NCBI GenBank assembly: GCA_030523605.1
Contig: JAUNIE010000010.1
Span: 1-33,671, forward strand
Length of the DNA: 33,671 nt
Direction of reading: 5' to 3'
DNA from: Clostridia bacterium
Lineage (GTDB): Bacteria > Bacillota > Clostridia > Oscillospirales > Acutalibacteraceae
Below are positions 1 to 9,225 of the stretch, one piece after another. Below the pieces are notes generated by a model. It saw nothing but the letters and a program-made list of their open reading frames with translations. It searched no databases and was not told the origin of the DNA. A program made the position numbers and the translations under genes. Within the stretch, counting starts at the first letter, position 1, and every line of letters begins with the position of its first letter.

Positions 1-2695
1 TTGTGGCAACAAAAGATGAACCAACCGAACCCCTGGAACCTACCAAATAACCATGTTTTTCGGAGTCGGCAACAAGTTTTTGCGCAACCATATAAAGCAC
101 TGAAAACCCATGCTTTGTTATTGAGCCGAGTTCTCTGTCAAGCCGCTTTTGCACTATTTCAGGGAGTGGATCACCATATATTTTCTTTGCTCGCTTCCAC
201 GTTATATCCACGAGTTCTTTTTCTGCGCCAGGTATAAACGGCGGAAAAACTCCAGGCGGAATTGGCGAAATTTCTTCTATCATATCGGCTATTTTATTAG
301 TGTTCTCAATAACTACTTCATTACATTTTTCTTCTCCGAGATACTCGAATTCCTTAAGCATTTCGGCAGTCGTACGCATATAAAGAGGCGCCTGATTATC
401 CGCATCTTCGTATCCTTGCCCTGCCATGAGTATTTTGCGATATTCCGAATCTTTCGGGTCAAGAAAATGCACGTCACCCGTAGCAACAACAGGGATATTC
501 AGTTCCTCTCCAAGTTTAACAACCGTTCTGTTAAAATTCTTGAGCCCTTCTTCATCTTTTGCGATGCCTTCTCGCACCATAAAAGCATTATTCCCTAGCG
601 GTTGCACCTCCAGGTAATCATAAAACTTGGCTATCTCTACCAAATCGGAATGAGGTCTGCCGCCCGCTATTGCACGAAACAGCTCACCTGATTCACACGC
701 ACTACCTATAAGGAGCCCCTCACGCAATTTCAAAAGTTCACTCTTTGGAATTCTTGGCTTTTTGTAAAAATAATTAAGATGCGCCATGGAAATAAGCTTA
801 TAAAGATTTTTAAGGCCTACTTGGTTCTTGACCAAAATCGTCATATGATGTGATACCGCTTTTTTGGGGTCGCTACCTGAAATTTTGGTATTTAGTTGTT
901 GCAGGGACGTTATTCCACGTACTTCGTTTGCCATTTTTAGCAGTTTAATGAATATATACGCCAGTGCACGAGCATCATCGGAAGCCCTGTGGTGATTAAA
1001 CTCGGGTATTTTCAAAATTTTGGCTATTGTATCGAGTTTATGGTTTTTAGCGCTCATTATTAGCGCTCTGCTCATTGGCACTGAGTCAGCATAAGTAAAT
1101 TCAAAATTAATACCTAATCTTTTACACGTTGCTTTTACAAATGAAACGTCAAAATTTGCATTATGCGCTATTAATACCGGCTTTTCACCGCAGAATTCCA
1201 TAAACCGTTTAATTGCGTCTTCCTCGTTTGGCGCACCTTTAATCATATCATTACTAATTCCCGTTATCTCCGTTATCCGCTCGGGTATGCTTACTTTCGG
1301 GTCTACAAACGTACAAAATTCATCTAAAATTTCACTGTTTTTAACCCTTACCGCACCAATTTCAATTATTCTGTCCGTGTTAGCATTAAGCCCCGTAGTT
1401 TCAAGGTCGAAGCAAATATATTCGCCGCCTAATTCCCGTTCATAATCGCCTGTTACTATGGGTATCATATCATTTACAAAATATGCCTCAACGCCGTAGA
1501 TAACCTTTATATCCTTCCCGCTTTTCTTAAGTGAATTTGCGGTATTCATAGCCTCGGGATATGCCTGTGCAACACCATGGTCGGTTATGGCAACAGCAGT
1601 TTGACCCCAATCCGCAGCTCTTTGGATTAATTCTGCGGCAGAATTCATGCCGTCCATAGCCGACATATTGGTATGCAAGTGAAGTTCCACACGCTTTTTT
1701 GGCGCATTATCTACAACTTTATACTTGGATACGAAATTAATGCTTTTCGGGCGCATTACAAGCTCATGCTCATACTTATCGTCAGAAATATCACCTTGAA
1801 CCAGAATCGTTTTTCCGACCTTTAAATTTTCAAGATACGCTGCTTTCTTTTTATTTTCGATGATTTTTAGTATCATTGAGCCGGTATAATCCGTTATGTA
1901 AATACTGTAAATCACATTTTTCCCGTCTTTGGTTTCATGCATGTCTATTAAAAAAACATCGCCCCATATTATCGCACTCGGAGTCTGAAGATTGACCTCA
2001 CGAATAAATATAGGTTCTTTTGTAATGAGCCTACCGTAAAGTACCTCAGCGGTTTTAAGCTCAATTTTCGGAAGCAAACCGCTCCCTAAGCGAACTTCTA
2101 TTTCAGGGATTTTTATTTCAGCTTTCTTAGCCTCTTCATTATCGGATTTTCCCTTAGGCGTAGGCAGTAAAGGCGTAGTTTCGCTTTGATACGCTGATTC
2201 AATTTGCTTTTCTACTGATGATACGGCGCTCTCAGTGAATTTTACATCTATTTTTCGCCCGAGATTTTGAGATATTTCGAACGCAATTTCCTTGTCGGCA
2301 TGTTTTTGGTTTAAGAAATTCTTGCCGCCATGAAAGAGTGATATGGTTACTTCATCGCCTAAAATTTTAACTTCTGATTTTGATAGTATTCTTTTTATAG
2401 AAGGCGATTTGTTGCTGAATTCTTTTAGAACTTCTTTGATGGTGTCTATATCGTTTTCGGGTTTGGCGTCAAAACCTGATACTTCTAAGTTAATTTCAAC
2501 GGCCTTTGGGGAAAATGTGGAACCCATGAGTTCTTTTTTGCATTTTTCGATTTCATTTTCATCAATTTTACTGTTTGACACTATATTTATAGTGAGTTTT
2601 CGTGATGATTTTTCTATATTCAAAGAAGAAATTTGAGCATTGCCCAAATCTTCGCTTATATTTTTTAAATTAAAAAGTTTTTTTAATGTTTCCAA
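1..2695 (-). CDS. polC: DNA polymerase III PolC-type, N-terminal ~898 residues (cut by window edge)
   Basis: Gram-positive replicative DNA polymerase alpha subunit with built-in 3'-5' proofreading exonuclease. The open frame runs off the left edge. Visible in order: a poorly conserved N-terminal domain, an OB-fold region, the first part of a PHP domain with HLHTNMSAMDG near residue 337, the inserted DnaQ-like exonuclease starting at DLETTGLN near residue 430 with HNANFD and HHRASDDA further on, the rest of the PHP domain, and the start of the polymerase domain with GSRGSVGSS near residue 890. PolC proteins are usually about 1,400-1,450 residues, so roughly the last third is missing only because of the window edge. 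I chose a TTG start (METLKKLFNLKNI) because an AAAAAGGG element lies about 10 bases upstream and no ATG is in frame there. It follows ispG closely as the last visible gene of the minus-strand operon. Confidence 0.95.
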   Translation of the reverse strand, partial: METLKKLFNLKNISEDLGNAQISSLNIEKSSRKLTINIVSNSKIDENEIEKCKKELMGSTFSPKAVEINLEVSGFDAKPENDIDTIKEVLKEFSNKSPSIKRILSKSEVKILGDEVTISLFHGGKNFLNQKHADKEIAFEISQNLGRKIDVKFTESAVSSVEKQIESAYQSETTPLLPTPKGKSDNEEAKKAEIKIPEIEVRLGSGLLPKIELKTAEVLYGRLITKEPIFIREVNLQTPSAIIWGDVFLIDMHETKDGKNVIYSIYITDYTGSMILKIIENKKKAAYLENLKVGKTILVQGDISDDKYEHELVMRPKSINFVSKYKVVDNAPKKRVELHLHTNMSAMDGMNSAAELIQRAADWGQTAVAITDHGVAQAYPEAMNTANSLKKSGKDIKVIYGVEAYFVNDMIPIVTGDYERELGGEYICFDLETTGLNANTDRIIEIGAVRVKNSEILDEFCTFVDPKVSIPERITEITGISNDMIKGAPNEEDAIKRFMEFCGEKPVLIAHNANFDVSFVKATCKRLGINFEFTYADSVPMSRALIMSAKNHKLDTIAKILKIPEFNHHRASDDARALAYIFIKLLKMANEVRGITSLQQLNTKISGSDPKKAVSHHMTILVKNQVGLKNLYKLISMAHLNYFYKKPRIPKSELLKLREGLLIGSACESGELFRAIAGGRPHSDLVEIAKFYDYLEVQPLGNNAFMVREGIAKDEEGLKNFNRTVVKLGEELNIPVVATGDVHFLDPKDSEYRKILMAGQGYEDADNQAPLYMRTTAEMLKEFEYLGEEKCNEVVIENTNKIADMIEEISPIPPGVFPPFIPGAEKELVDITWKRAKKIYGDPLPEIVQKRLDRELGSITKHGFSVLYMVAQKLVADSEKHGYLVGSRGSVGSSFVAT

Positions 2696-2721
2696 ATTTA
2701 CCAGGCCCTTTTTATTTAAGT

Positions 2722-3774
2722 TTATATTTGCATTAATTCCACTTCTTTTACCAGCTCGTCCACAAGTGTATTTTCGGGGACTTTTCTAATAATTTTGCCC
2801 TTTTTGAATATAATGCCGACGCCGTTTCCACCTGTTATACCAATATCTGCGTCTTTAGCTTCCCCGGGGCCATTTACCACGCAGCCCATAATTGCTATTT
2901 TTAGATTTTTTTTACAGCCTGCAAGCGCTTTTTCAGCTTCTTTTGCTATTTTTATAAGATCTATTCTTGTGCGCCCACATGTGGGGCAAGATACAAATTT
3001 AATACCTGAACCGTACATATCCAGTGACTTTAAAATATTTATGCCCGCTGTAACTTCTTTTATCGGGCTATCGGTAAGTGAAACTCGCACTGTATCACCA
3101 ATTCCGTCAAGTAGGAGTGAACCGATTCCTATTGCACCTTTCATAGTTCCTAATGTTTCCGTCCCCGCTTCCGTAACGCCCAAATGCAAGGGATAATCAC
3201 ATCTTTCCGCAATTAATCTATATGATTTAACGGTATTTCTTACCGAAGACGACTTTATTGAAATTACTATGTTATCAAAATCAAATTTTTCAAGAAGTTT
3301 TATATTATATAGTGCACTTTCTACCATGGCTTCAGGTGTGGCGCTACCATATTTTTCAAGTAAATGCTTTTCCACCGAACCTGAATTTACTCCGATTCGT
3401 ATGGGTATATTTTTATTTCTGCACGCAGCGGCGACCGCTCTTATCTTATCCTCATCGCCAATATTGCCAGGGTTTATTCTTATCTTATCAATTCCCGCCG
3501 CCACAGACTCCAGCGCCAATTTATAATTAAAATGTATATCCGCAACAAGAGGAATATCCACCGCCGATTTTATTGCATAAACAAGCTTAACTGCATCAAT
3601 ATCGGGGATTGCAACACGCAAAATATCGCAACCCGCCAACTTTAGCTCCTTTGCCTGCCTGACGCTGTTTTCAATATCGTATGACGGTGTACTCAGCATA
3701 GATTGAACGGCAATTCTATTATTGCCGCCTATTTTAATATTCCCTATTTGAATTTCTTTTGCGTGTCTTCTCAT
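2722..3774 (-). CDS. ispG: 4-hydroxy-3-methylbut-2-enyl diphosphate synthase (flavodoxin/ferredoxin)
   Basis: IspG (GcpE) is the [4Fe-4S] enzyme that converts MEcPP to HMBPP, the penultimate step of the non-mevalonate isoprenoid pathway. At 350 residues it matches the short bacterial form. The N-terminal half is a TIM barrel (VADIHFNYKLAL, KIRINPGNIG). The C-terminal half carries the cluster ligands in SCPTCGRTRIDL (two cysteines) and GCVVNGPGEAKDADIGITGG (third cysteine). The start has an AAAGGAT Shine-Dalgarno and sits 18 bases after rseP; the end overlaps the untranslated leader of polC. With dxr in the same operon, two steps of the DXP pathway are co-transcribed. Confidence 0.97.
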   Translation of the reverse strand: MRRHAKEIQIGNIKIGGNNRIAVQSMLSTPSYDIENSVRQAKELKLAGCDILRVAIPDIDAVKLVYAIKSAVDIPLVADIHFNYKLALESVAAGIDKIRINPGNIGDEDKIRAVAAACRNKNIPIRIGVNSGSVEKHLLEKYGSATPEAMVESALYNIKLLEKFDFDNIVISIKSSSVRNTVKSYRLIAERCDYPLHLGVTEAGTETLGTMKGAIGIGSLLLDGIGDTVRVSLTDSPIKEVTAGINILKSLDMYGSGIKFVSCPTCGRTRIDLIKIAKEAEKALAGCKKNLKIAIMGCVVNGPGEAKDADIGITGGNGVGIIFKKGKIIRKVPENTLVDELVKEVELMQI

Positions 3775-3792
3775 TTTAAATATCCTTTACCA

Positions 3793-4851
3793 TTACGTTT
3801 TGCCAAGCAACCTTAAAATATCACTATAAGAAATATATATCATAAACGCTATGAATAGGAAAAATCCTAGAGCATGAATCCAGCCTTCGTATTTTGGGTT
3901 TACTTTTTTGCCCGTTATCATCTCAAAAATGAGGAACATAAGACGTCCGCCGTCAAGAGCAGGGAGGGGCAGAAGATTGAAAATACCTAAGTTTATGGTA
4001 ATCATTGCCATGAGTGACATAATATTTGCAAGAGCTGCCCAAACACTTTTTTTAAGCCCTTCATTGGTTGCTTCGCCTATAATCGAGGCGATTCCTATCG
4101 GACCCGACATCTCACGGATAGAAAATCTGCCTGTAATTATTCCGAGCAGACTTGCCCAGACAGTTTTAACAGTGGAAATCGTATCCAAGAATGATTGTCT
4201 GATAAGTGAGAAAAAGTTATTTTCAATCGGTTCAACATAAAAATCAATTTTTGTTGCAGCCCTGGAATTTTCGGGTTTCACCACTTCAAATTGAACATTC
4301 TCCAGGTGTGTGTTTTCGCCATTTCTGACGACGTCAATATTGAAATTCTCTTTGCCGTCAGCGATAAGATTAAAAGAAAGGTCTTTGTATGTGCCGATTT
4401 TAACGCCGTCGACTTTAACGATTTTGTCGCCTATTTGCAGTCCGGTTTGTGAAGATTTGGCGTCTTCCGTGAATTTCGAAATGGTAGTAGAAGCAAACTG
4501 TTTGTTGGGAGCCAGCAAAATAATCATCATAATAAAGCCCAAAACAAGATTCATAATGGCTCCAAAGGCTACGATGATTGCTTTTTGCCAGGCCGGCTTT
4601 TTTTCGAATGCGTTCGGGTCATCGCTTTCTTCGTCTTCACCTTCCATGGCGCAGAACCCGCCGATTGGCAGCATTCTGAGCGAAAAAGCTGTTTCACCTT
4701 TCTGAAAACTGAATATTTTCGGACCCATTCCAATTGCAAATTCATTGACTTTAACGCCGAATTTCTTGGCCCAGAAAAAGTGCCCGAGCTCATGGGCAAA
4801 CACTATTAGATTAAAAAGTAATACTCCGAAAATAATTATTAAAACGTTCAT
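3793..4851 (-). CDS. rseP: RseP-type site-2 zinc metalloprotease
   Basis: Intramembrane zinc protease of the M50/site-2 family. The family cleaves transmembrane anti-sigma factors and leftover signal peptides in the membrane. The zinc motif HELGH is at residues 20-24 (H20, E21, H24) in the first membrane helix, and the second catalytic element NLLPLPALDGGR is near the C-terminus. A PDZ domain (about residues 120-190, including GLQIGDKIVKVDG) lies between. At 352 residues it is the length of the Gram-positive RasP/RseP group. The start has AAGGAG upstream. A 63-base gap separates it from dxr and holds a good promoter, so rseP-ispG-polC may also be transcribed independently of the genes before them. 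Confidence 0.95.
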   Translation of the reverse strand: MNVLIIIFGVLLFNLIVFAHELGHFFWAKKFGVKVNEFAIGMGPKIFSFQKGETAFSLRMLPIGGFCAMEGEDEESDDPNAFEKKPAWQKAIIVAFGAIMNLVLGFIMMIILLAPNKQFASTTISKFTEDAKSSQTGLQIGDKIVKVDGVKIGTYKDLSFNLIADGKENFNIDVVRNGENTHLENVQFEVVKPENSRAATKIDFYVEPIENNFFSLIRQSFLDTISTVKTVWASLLGIITGRFSIREMSGPIGIASIIGEATNEGLKKSVWAALANIMSLMAMITINLGIFNLLPLPALDGGRLMFLIFEMITGKKVNPKYEGWIHALGFFLFIAFMIYISYSDILRLLGKT

Positions 4852-4883
4852 AAGCTATGCAAACTCCTTTTGCTTTTGTCATA

Positions 4884-4912
4884 ATTATACCACGAAAAAA
4901 TTTCTAATGCAA
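4884..4912 (-). promoter_or_regulatory. Internal promoter ahead of rseP
   Basis: On the minus strand, TTGCAT (4907-4912), a 17-base spacer and TATAAT (4884-4889) preceded by TG at the extended -10 position. Predicted start near 4877, just upstream of the rseP Shine-Dalgarno. It lies in the only sizeable gap of the operon. Seen by eye, not tested. Confidence 0.6.
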
Positions 4913-4914
4913 AA

Positions 4915-6060
4915 TTATACTAAAGATTTTATAAATTCACGAACAGCTTTGTCTGTTTCGAGAATTTGTGTGAGTGAGGATATTTTTTCAGTTTTAAAAT
5001 GCTTTTGCGCTGTTTTTACAAGCTCGATAATTTCTAAAAATTTAATTTTCTCGCTTAAGAATAAACTTACGGCAACTTCATTTGCCGCATTTACAACAAG
5101 TGGCGCAGTACCGCCGATTTTTACGGCTTCTCGGCAGATATTCATCGCTTCAAATACTTTATTGTCGGGTTTAAAAAAAGATAAATTTTTTATTTTTGCA
5201 AGATTTAATTTTGCGGTTTGAGATTTTAATCTTTCTGGATATGTGAGGGCATACTGTATAGGCGTTTTCATTGTCGGCACGCCCATTTGAGCTATAACAG
5301 AGCCGTCAACATATTCAATCATCGAATGAATTATGCTCTCACGATGCACGGCAACATCAATTTTATCTTCAGGCAGCCCAAACAAATGGCAGGCTTCTAT
5401 AATCTCAAACCCTTTATTCATTATGGTTGCGGAGTCAACAGTTATTTTTGAACCCATACTCCAACTGGGGTGATTTAACGCATCTGCAAGTGTTACACTT
5501 TCAAGTTCGGATTTTGTCTTTCCGAAAAACGGCCCCCCCGATGCCGTTAGTATTAGTTTTTCCAAAAACGGCGAGCCATATTTACCTCCCAGGCACTGAA
5601 AAATTGCACTGTGCTCACTATCCACAGGCAAAATTTGAACCCCGTTTTTCTTTGCTTCATGCATAACGAGTTCGCCGCCTGCAACGAGAGTTTCTTTGTT
5701 TGCGAGTGCGATAGTTTTTCCTGCATCTATCGCTGCCAAAGTGGGTTCAAGCCCAATCATACCCGAAACAGCCGTGAGAACTATATCAACCTGAGGGAGT
5801 GTGGATATTTCGCACAGCCCTGGCATTCCTACGAGTACTTTTGTATCAGTGTCGATTATGTTTTGTTTTAGAATTTTGGCGGAATTTTCATCAAATACCG
5901 CAACAAAATCAGGTTTAAATTTTCGTACTTGCTTTTCGAGTAAATCTATGTTTTTATTTGCTGAAATTGCTCGAACTTTGATGCCGAGTTCTTCACAAAC
6001 TTCAAGCGTTTGAGTCCCTATGGAACCCGTAGAACCCAAAATAGATATATCTTTTTGCAT
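4915..6060 (-). CDS. dxr: 1-deoxy-D-xylulose 5-phosphate reductoisomerase
   Basis: Catalyses the NADPH-dependent rearrangement and reduction of DXP to MEP, the first committed step of the non-mevalonate pathway and the target of fosmidomycin. The NADPH-binding GSTGSIGTQTLE is at the N-terminus. ALANKETLVAGG, PVDSEHSAIFQC (metal ligands), LTASGGPF and SWSMGSKITVDSATIMNKGFE are all intact. I place the start at ATG 6060 (381 residues) rather than the in-frame GTG at 6072, because that GTG is part of the AAAGGTG Shine-Dalgarno that serves the ATG. It follows cdsA by a few bases in the pyrH-polC operon. Confidence 0.96.
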   Translation of the reverse strand: MQKDISILGSTGSIGTQTLEVCEELGIKVRAISANKNIDLLEKQVRKFKPDFVAVFDENSAKILKQNIIDTDTKVLVGMPGLCEISTLPQVDIVLTAVSGMIGLEPTLAAIDAGKTIALANKETLVAGGELVMHEAKKNGVQILPVDSEHSAIFQCLGGKYGSPFLEKLILTASGGPFFGKTKSELESVTLADALNHPSWSMGSKITVDSATIMNKGFEIIEACHLFGLPEDKIDVAVHRESIIHSMIEYVDGSVIAQMGVPTMKTPIQYALTYPERLKSQTAKLNLAKIKNLSFFKPDNKVFEAMNICREAVKIGGTAPLVVNAANEVAVSLFLSEKIKFLEIIELVKTAQKHFKTEKISSLTQILETDKAVREFIKSLV

Positions 6061-6078
6061 ATCAAAATTCACCTTTGT

Positions 6079-6894
6079 TTAAATGATAGAAATCAGTCTT
6101 ACAAAAATGTAAACGTACGGCACAACAAAAACAACGCTGTCGAATCTGTCTAATATGCCACCGTGGCCAGGCATCAAAGAACCAAAATCCTTAACGCCGC
6201 ATTTACGCTTTATGGCAGAAAAACATAAATCTCCGAGCACCGAAATCAACGCTCCAAACAGCGCCATTATTGTTATCGCAACGTAGTTTATTTGTATATT
6301 GCCTTTGTGAATAATAAGTTCAAACATAGCCGATGCACAAAGCGTGGAAAGTACGCTTATACTTAACCCTCCAAAAAAGCCTTCAACCGTCTTTTTGGGG
6401 CTGATATCGGGGCAGAGCTTATTTTTACCAAAGAGTTTTCCGCAAAAATATGCTCCCGTATCGGAAAGCCAAGCGATGCAAAGCGCCAGAAGTACATAAA
6501 AACACCCGTATTCTTGGCCGAAATCTCGCAGCAAAATTATGCAGCTGAGCGAAACGGATATCACAATTGTTGCCGTATAGCACATGAAGATTTGTTTCAG
6601 CGTCAGGGAAGGTTTCAGAATCATCGCCGAAAAAATCCATAAAGAATAGGCATACCAAAGAATATACCAATAGATACCATAGCCGAAAGCGGGCAAAAAT
6701 GCGCTGAAAATTAGCGATGGGACAGATAATATCCAGATTTTTGAGATGCCCATCACGGCGAACATTTCGTTTACCGCCAAAACTGATATAAGTGCAGTGA
6801 TTAAATTTATGAGAGCAGGGTGGCTTTGGCCGAAAAACAGCACAAAAATTGCAAATAACGCTCCCGTAACTCCTGAAATAATCCTTTTGCGCAT
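6079..6894 (-). CDS. cdsA: Phosphatidate cytidylyltransferase (CDP-diglyceride synthase)
   Basis: Integral membrane enzyme that makes CDP-diacylglycerol from CTP and phosphatidic acid, the branch point for all anionic phospholipids. The 271-residue protein has about eight hydrophobic segments. It ends in the family signature SAIKRKCGVKDFGSLMPGHGGILDRFD, in which KD, HGG and DR-D are the conserved active-site positions. It starts three bases after the uppS stop codon, using a GGAGG inside the end of uppS, so the two genes are probably translationally coupled. Confidence 0.96.
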   Translation of the reverse strand: MRKRIISGVTGALFAIFVLFFGQSHPALINLITALISVLAVNEMFAVMGISKIWILSVPSLIFSAFLPAFGYGIYWYILWYAYSLWIFSAMILKPSLTLKQIFMCYTATIVISVSLSCIILLRDFGQEYGCFYVLLALCIAWLSDTGAYFCGKLFGKNKLCPDISPKKTVEGFFGGLSISVLSTLCASAMFELIIHKGNIQINYVAITIMALFGALISVLGDLCFSAIKRKCGVKDFGSLMPGHGGILDRFDSVVFVVPYVYIFVRLISII

Positions 6895-6897
6895 AAA

Positions 6898-7608
6898 CTA
6901 CTGACCTCCGAATTTTCTGGTACGCTTTAGATATTCTTCAATCGCTTTGTCAAATTCTTTCGCATTAAAATCAGGCCATAAAACGTCCGAAAAATAGAAC
7001 TCGGAATATGCCGCTTGCCAAAGTAGAAAATTTGAAAGCCGTTGCTCGCCCGCAGTTCGTATGATTAGGTCGGGGTCAGGCAAATTTTTTGTATAGAGGT
7101 GATTTGAAAAAACTTCTTCTGTGATTTCTTCGGTTTTAAGCTCACCGGTGGTTATTTTTTGGGAAATCTCTTTTACGCCCTTGATTATTTCTGCTCTTGA
7201 ACCGTAGTTTACTGCTATATTCAGCTGCATACCGGTTTTTGAAGCGGTTTTGGTTTCAACGCTCTCTATGCCCTTTTTAATATCTTCTGAAAATCTTGAT
7301 TTGTCGCCTATAAATTTAATTTTTATGTTCTCATCTTCGAATTTATTCAAAACATCGTTTATATATTTTTTGAAAAGTAGCATAAGCGCCGAAATTTCAA
7401 CTTCCGAGCGTTTCCAGTTTTCGGTCGAGAATGCATAGACTGTCATACATTTAAGTCCGATTTTATTGCAGTAAATGGCAAGGCTTTTGAAATTATCCGC
7501 ACCCTTCGAATGCCCGACAGCCACCGGAAGATGATGCTGTTTTGCCCATCTTCTGTTTCCGTCCATTATTATTCCGACGTGTTTTGGAAGCCTCTCTGAA
7601 TCGATCAT
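6898..7608 (-). CDS. uppS: Isoprenyl transferase, undecaprenyl diphosphate synthase family
   Basis: cis-Prenyltransferase that extends farnesyl diphosphate with isopentenyl diphosphate to give undecaprenyl diphosphate, the lipid carrier for peptidoglycan and wall polymers. The catalytic aspartate lies in HVGIIMDGNRRWAKQ at the N-terminus. The C-terminal signature PDLIIRTAGEQRLSNFLLWQAAYSEFYF holds the IPP-binding arginines and the S-N-F hinge. Length (236 residues) is normal. It uses the product of the dxr/ispG pathway encoded in the same operon. Confidence 0.96.
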   Translation of the reverse strand: MIDSERLPKHVGIIMDGNRRWAKQHHLPVAVGHSKGADNFKSLAIYCNKIGLKCMTVYAFSTENWKRSEVEISALMLLFKKYINDVLNKFEDENIKIKFIGDKSRFSEDIKKGIESVETKTASKTGMQLNIAVNYGSRAEIIKGVKEISQKITTGELKTEEITEEVFSNHLYTKNLPDPDLIIRTAGEQRLSNFLLWQAAYSEFYFSDVLWPDFNAKEFDKAIEEYLKRTRKFGGQ

Positions 7609-7643
7609 ACAAAAATTATTCCTTTTGTAGTCCTGTTTGTTAT

Positions 7644-8198
7644 TTATAGCGACATTACCTGTTTTGTTTTGGCGTCGCAGAGTTTTTCTATCTCCGCACA
7701 GTATTTATCTGTTAAATCCTGAATTCTCTTTTCGCCCTTTTTTTGTTCGTCCTCAGTAATCTCGGAATTCTTCTTCATATTTTTTGTTTTATCCATTGCA
7801 TCACGACGTATATTACGGATTGCGATTTTTGAATTTTCCGCCATTGAAGAAATTTCTTTTGAGATTTCTTTGCGTCTTTCCTCTGTGAGTTGCGGAAAAA
7901 TAAGGCGCAATACTTTGCCGTCGTTCTGCGGATTAATACCGATATCCGACTTTTGAATTTCTTTTTCGATTATGTTTAGAAGCGAAACGTCCCAAGGCTG
8001 AATAACGAGAACTCTTGCCTCGGAAACCGAAACGGCTGCGACTTGATTTATCGGTGTCGGAGTGCCATAATAGTCAACCATGACTTTGTCGAGAACGGCC
8101 GGATTTGCACGCCCTGCTTGGATTGATGCGTATTCTGAGCCCAGTCTTTCGCATGATGATTTCATTTTTGTTTCTGCGTCTTTTATAAGGTTATTCAT
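7644..8198 (-). CDS. frr: Ribosome recycling factor
   Basis: Ribosome recycling factor works with EF-G to split post-termination ribosomes. It is 184 residues, the family standard. The two-domain pattern is recognisable: helical N-terminus (MKSSCERLGSEYASIQAGRANPAVLDKV), small beta domain (YYGTPTPINQVAAVSVSEARVLVIQPWD), then long helices (RKEISKEISSMAENSKIAIRNIRRDAMDKTK). The start is preceded by AAAAGGGGAT. It lies between pyrH and uppS, the usual neighbours in Firmicutes. Confidence 0.98.
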   Translation of the reverse strand: MNNLIKDAETKMKSSCERLGSEYASIQAGRANPAVLDKVMVDYYGTPTPINQVAAVSVSEARVLVIQPWDVSLLNIIEKEIQKSDIGINPQNDGKVLRLIFPQLTEERRKEISKEISSMAENSKIAIRNIRRDAMDKTKNMKKNSEITEDEQKKGEKRIQDLTDKYCAEIEKLCDAKTKQVMSL

Positions 8199-8239
8199 AA
8201 ATATTATCCCCTTTTCGGTAATTATTTTTATTATTTATA

Positions 8240-8947
8240 TTAAGCGTGTGCGATTGTCCCCAAATTTTCGCCATTTATAACCCTTATGAGGTTTTCGGGG
8301 TCTTTTATGCTGAAAACTATCACATCGATTTTGTTATCTCTGCACATTGAGGCAGCTGTTGAATCCATAACTTTCAAATTTTTTGCAAGTACCTCGTCAA
8401 GCGTTACGTTTTCGTATTTTCTTGCGTTGGGATTTGTATTTGGGTCGCTGTCGTAAACGCCGTCAATATTTGTAGCTTTTAGTATTGCTTCCGCACTTAT
8501 TTCCGCAGCTCTCAGCGATGATGCTGTGTCTGTGGAGAAAAACGCATTGCCGGTTCCGTAGCCGAATATCACAACTTTGCCTTCTTCAAGATGTTTTACG
8601 GCTTTTGCGGGCGAATAAAGCTCGCCGATTTGTGCGAATGCGATTGAGGTCATAACGGAAGTTTTTACGCCTATGCTTTCGAGTGCGTCAGAAAGCCCGA
8701 TGGCATTCATAACGGTTGCAAGCATTCCCATATGGTCGGCTTTGACCCTGTTCATGTTTCCGCTGGATCTTCCTCTCCAGAAATTACCTCCGCCTACGAC
8801 TATTGCTATCTGAGTGCCTATTTCAAGACTTTTTTTAATTGCATTGGCAATGGGTTTCATAGTTTCAAAATCGATGCCGAATTTCGACTCTCCCGCCAAA
8901 GCTTCCCCGCTCAATTTTATTACTATTCGTTTATATTTGGGTTCCAA
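8240..8947 (-). CDS. pyrH: UMP kinase
   Basis: Bacterial hexameric UMP kinase of the amino-acid-kinase fold, converting UMP to UDP. Visible motifs are KLSGEALAG (phosphate-binding), VVGGGNFWRG, RVKADHMGMLATVMNA and the nucleotide-contacting region IFGYGTGNAFFSTDTASSLRAAE. Length is 235 residues. The start codon is TTG (TTG GAA CCC), with AGGAG about 12 bases upstream and no in-frame ATG nearby. It is the first gene of the minus-strand operon; rpsB and tsf, which often precede it in Firmicutes, are replaced here by a divergent V-ATPase operon. Confidence 0.96.
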   Translation of the reverse strand: MEPKYKRIVIKLSGEALAGESKFGIDFETMKPIANAIKKSLEIGTQIAIVVGGGNFWRGRSSGNMNRVKADHMGMLATVMNAIGLSDALESIGVKTSVMTSIAFAQIGELYSPAKAVKHLEEGKVVIFGYGTGNAFFSTDTASSLRAAEISAEAILKATNIDGVYDSDPNTNPNARKYENVTLDEVLAKNLKVMDSTAASMCRDNKIDVIVFSIKDPENLIRVINGENLGTIAHA

Positions 8948-9002
8948 TCTTCAAACAACTCCTAATGATTTTTTGTACAAAGCAAAAACATTACTTATAA
9001 AT

Positions 9003-9031
9003 ATTTTACATTAAAAATCGGTTTATGTAAA
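9003..9031 (-). promoter_or_regulatory. Promoter of the pyrH-frr-uppS-cdsA-dxr-rseP-ispG-polC operon
   Basis: Minus-strand TTTACA (9026-9031), exactly 17 bases, then TAAAAT (9003-9008). It is about 55 bases ahead of the pyrH TTG start and is the best sigma-A-like match in the divergent gap. Confidence 0.6.
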
Positions 9032-9126
9032 TACTGAAAATATTCATGTATTCATTTTGGAGAGATTTAAAAAGGCGTATTTTCAGAAAAATATCAAAAA
9101 ACTTTTATAAAATATCAAATAGGTTA

Positions 9127-9154
9127 TTGACTTTTTAAATTTTTGTATCATAAT
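9127..9154 (+). promoter_or_regulatory. Promoter of the V-ATPase operon
   Basis: TTGACT (9127-9132), a 16-base spacer and CATAAT (9149-9154), about 70 bases before the first V-ATPase gene. A small inverted repeat, GACTAT at 9167-9172 and ATAGTC at 9178-9183, lies just past the expected transcription start and could be an operator or a leader hairpin. Confidence 0.6.
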
Positions 9155-9225
9155 TCATATTGTATGGACTATTTTATATAGTCATAAATTTTATTTTGAT
9201 ATCTGTCGAAAGTGAGGTATGAGTC

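Noticed and set aside
149..617. Plus-strand open frames over the first 600 bases
   Set aside because: They are antisense to the continuous polC frame, which shows conserved PolC motifs to the window edge.
2343..2636. A 97-codon plus-strand frame over the polC N-terminus
   Set aside because: Antisense of the poorly conserved PolC N-terminal domain; no ribosome site and no recognisable protein.
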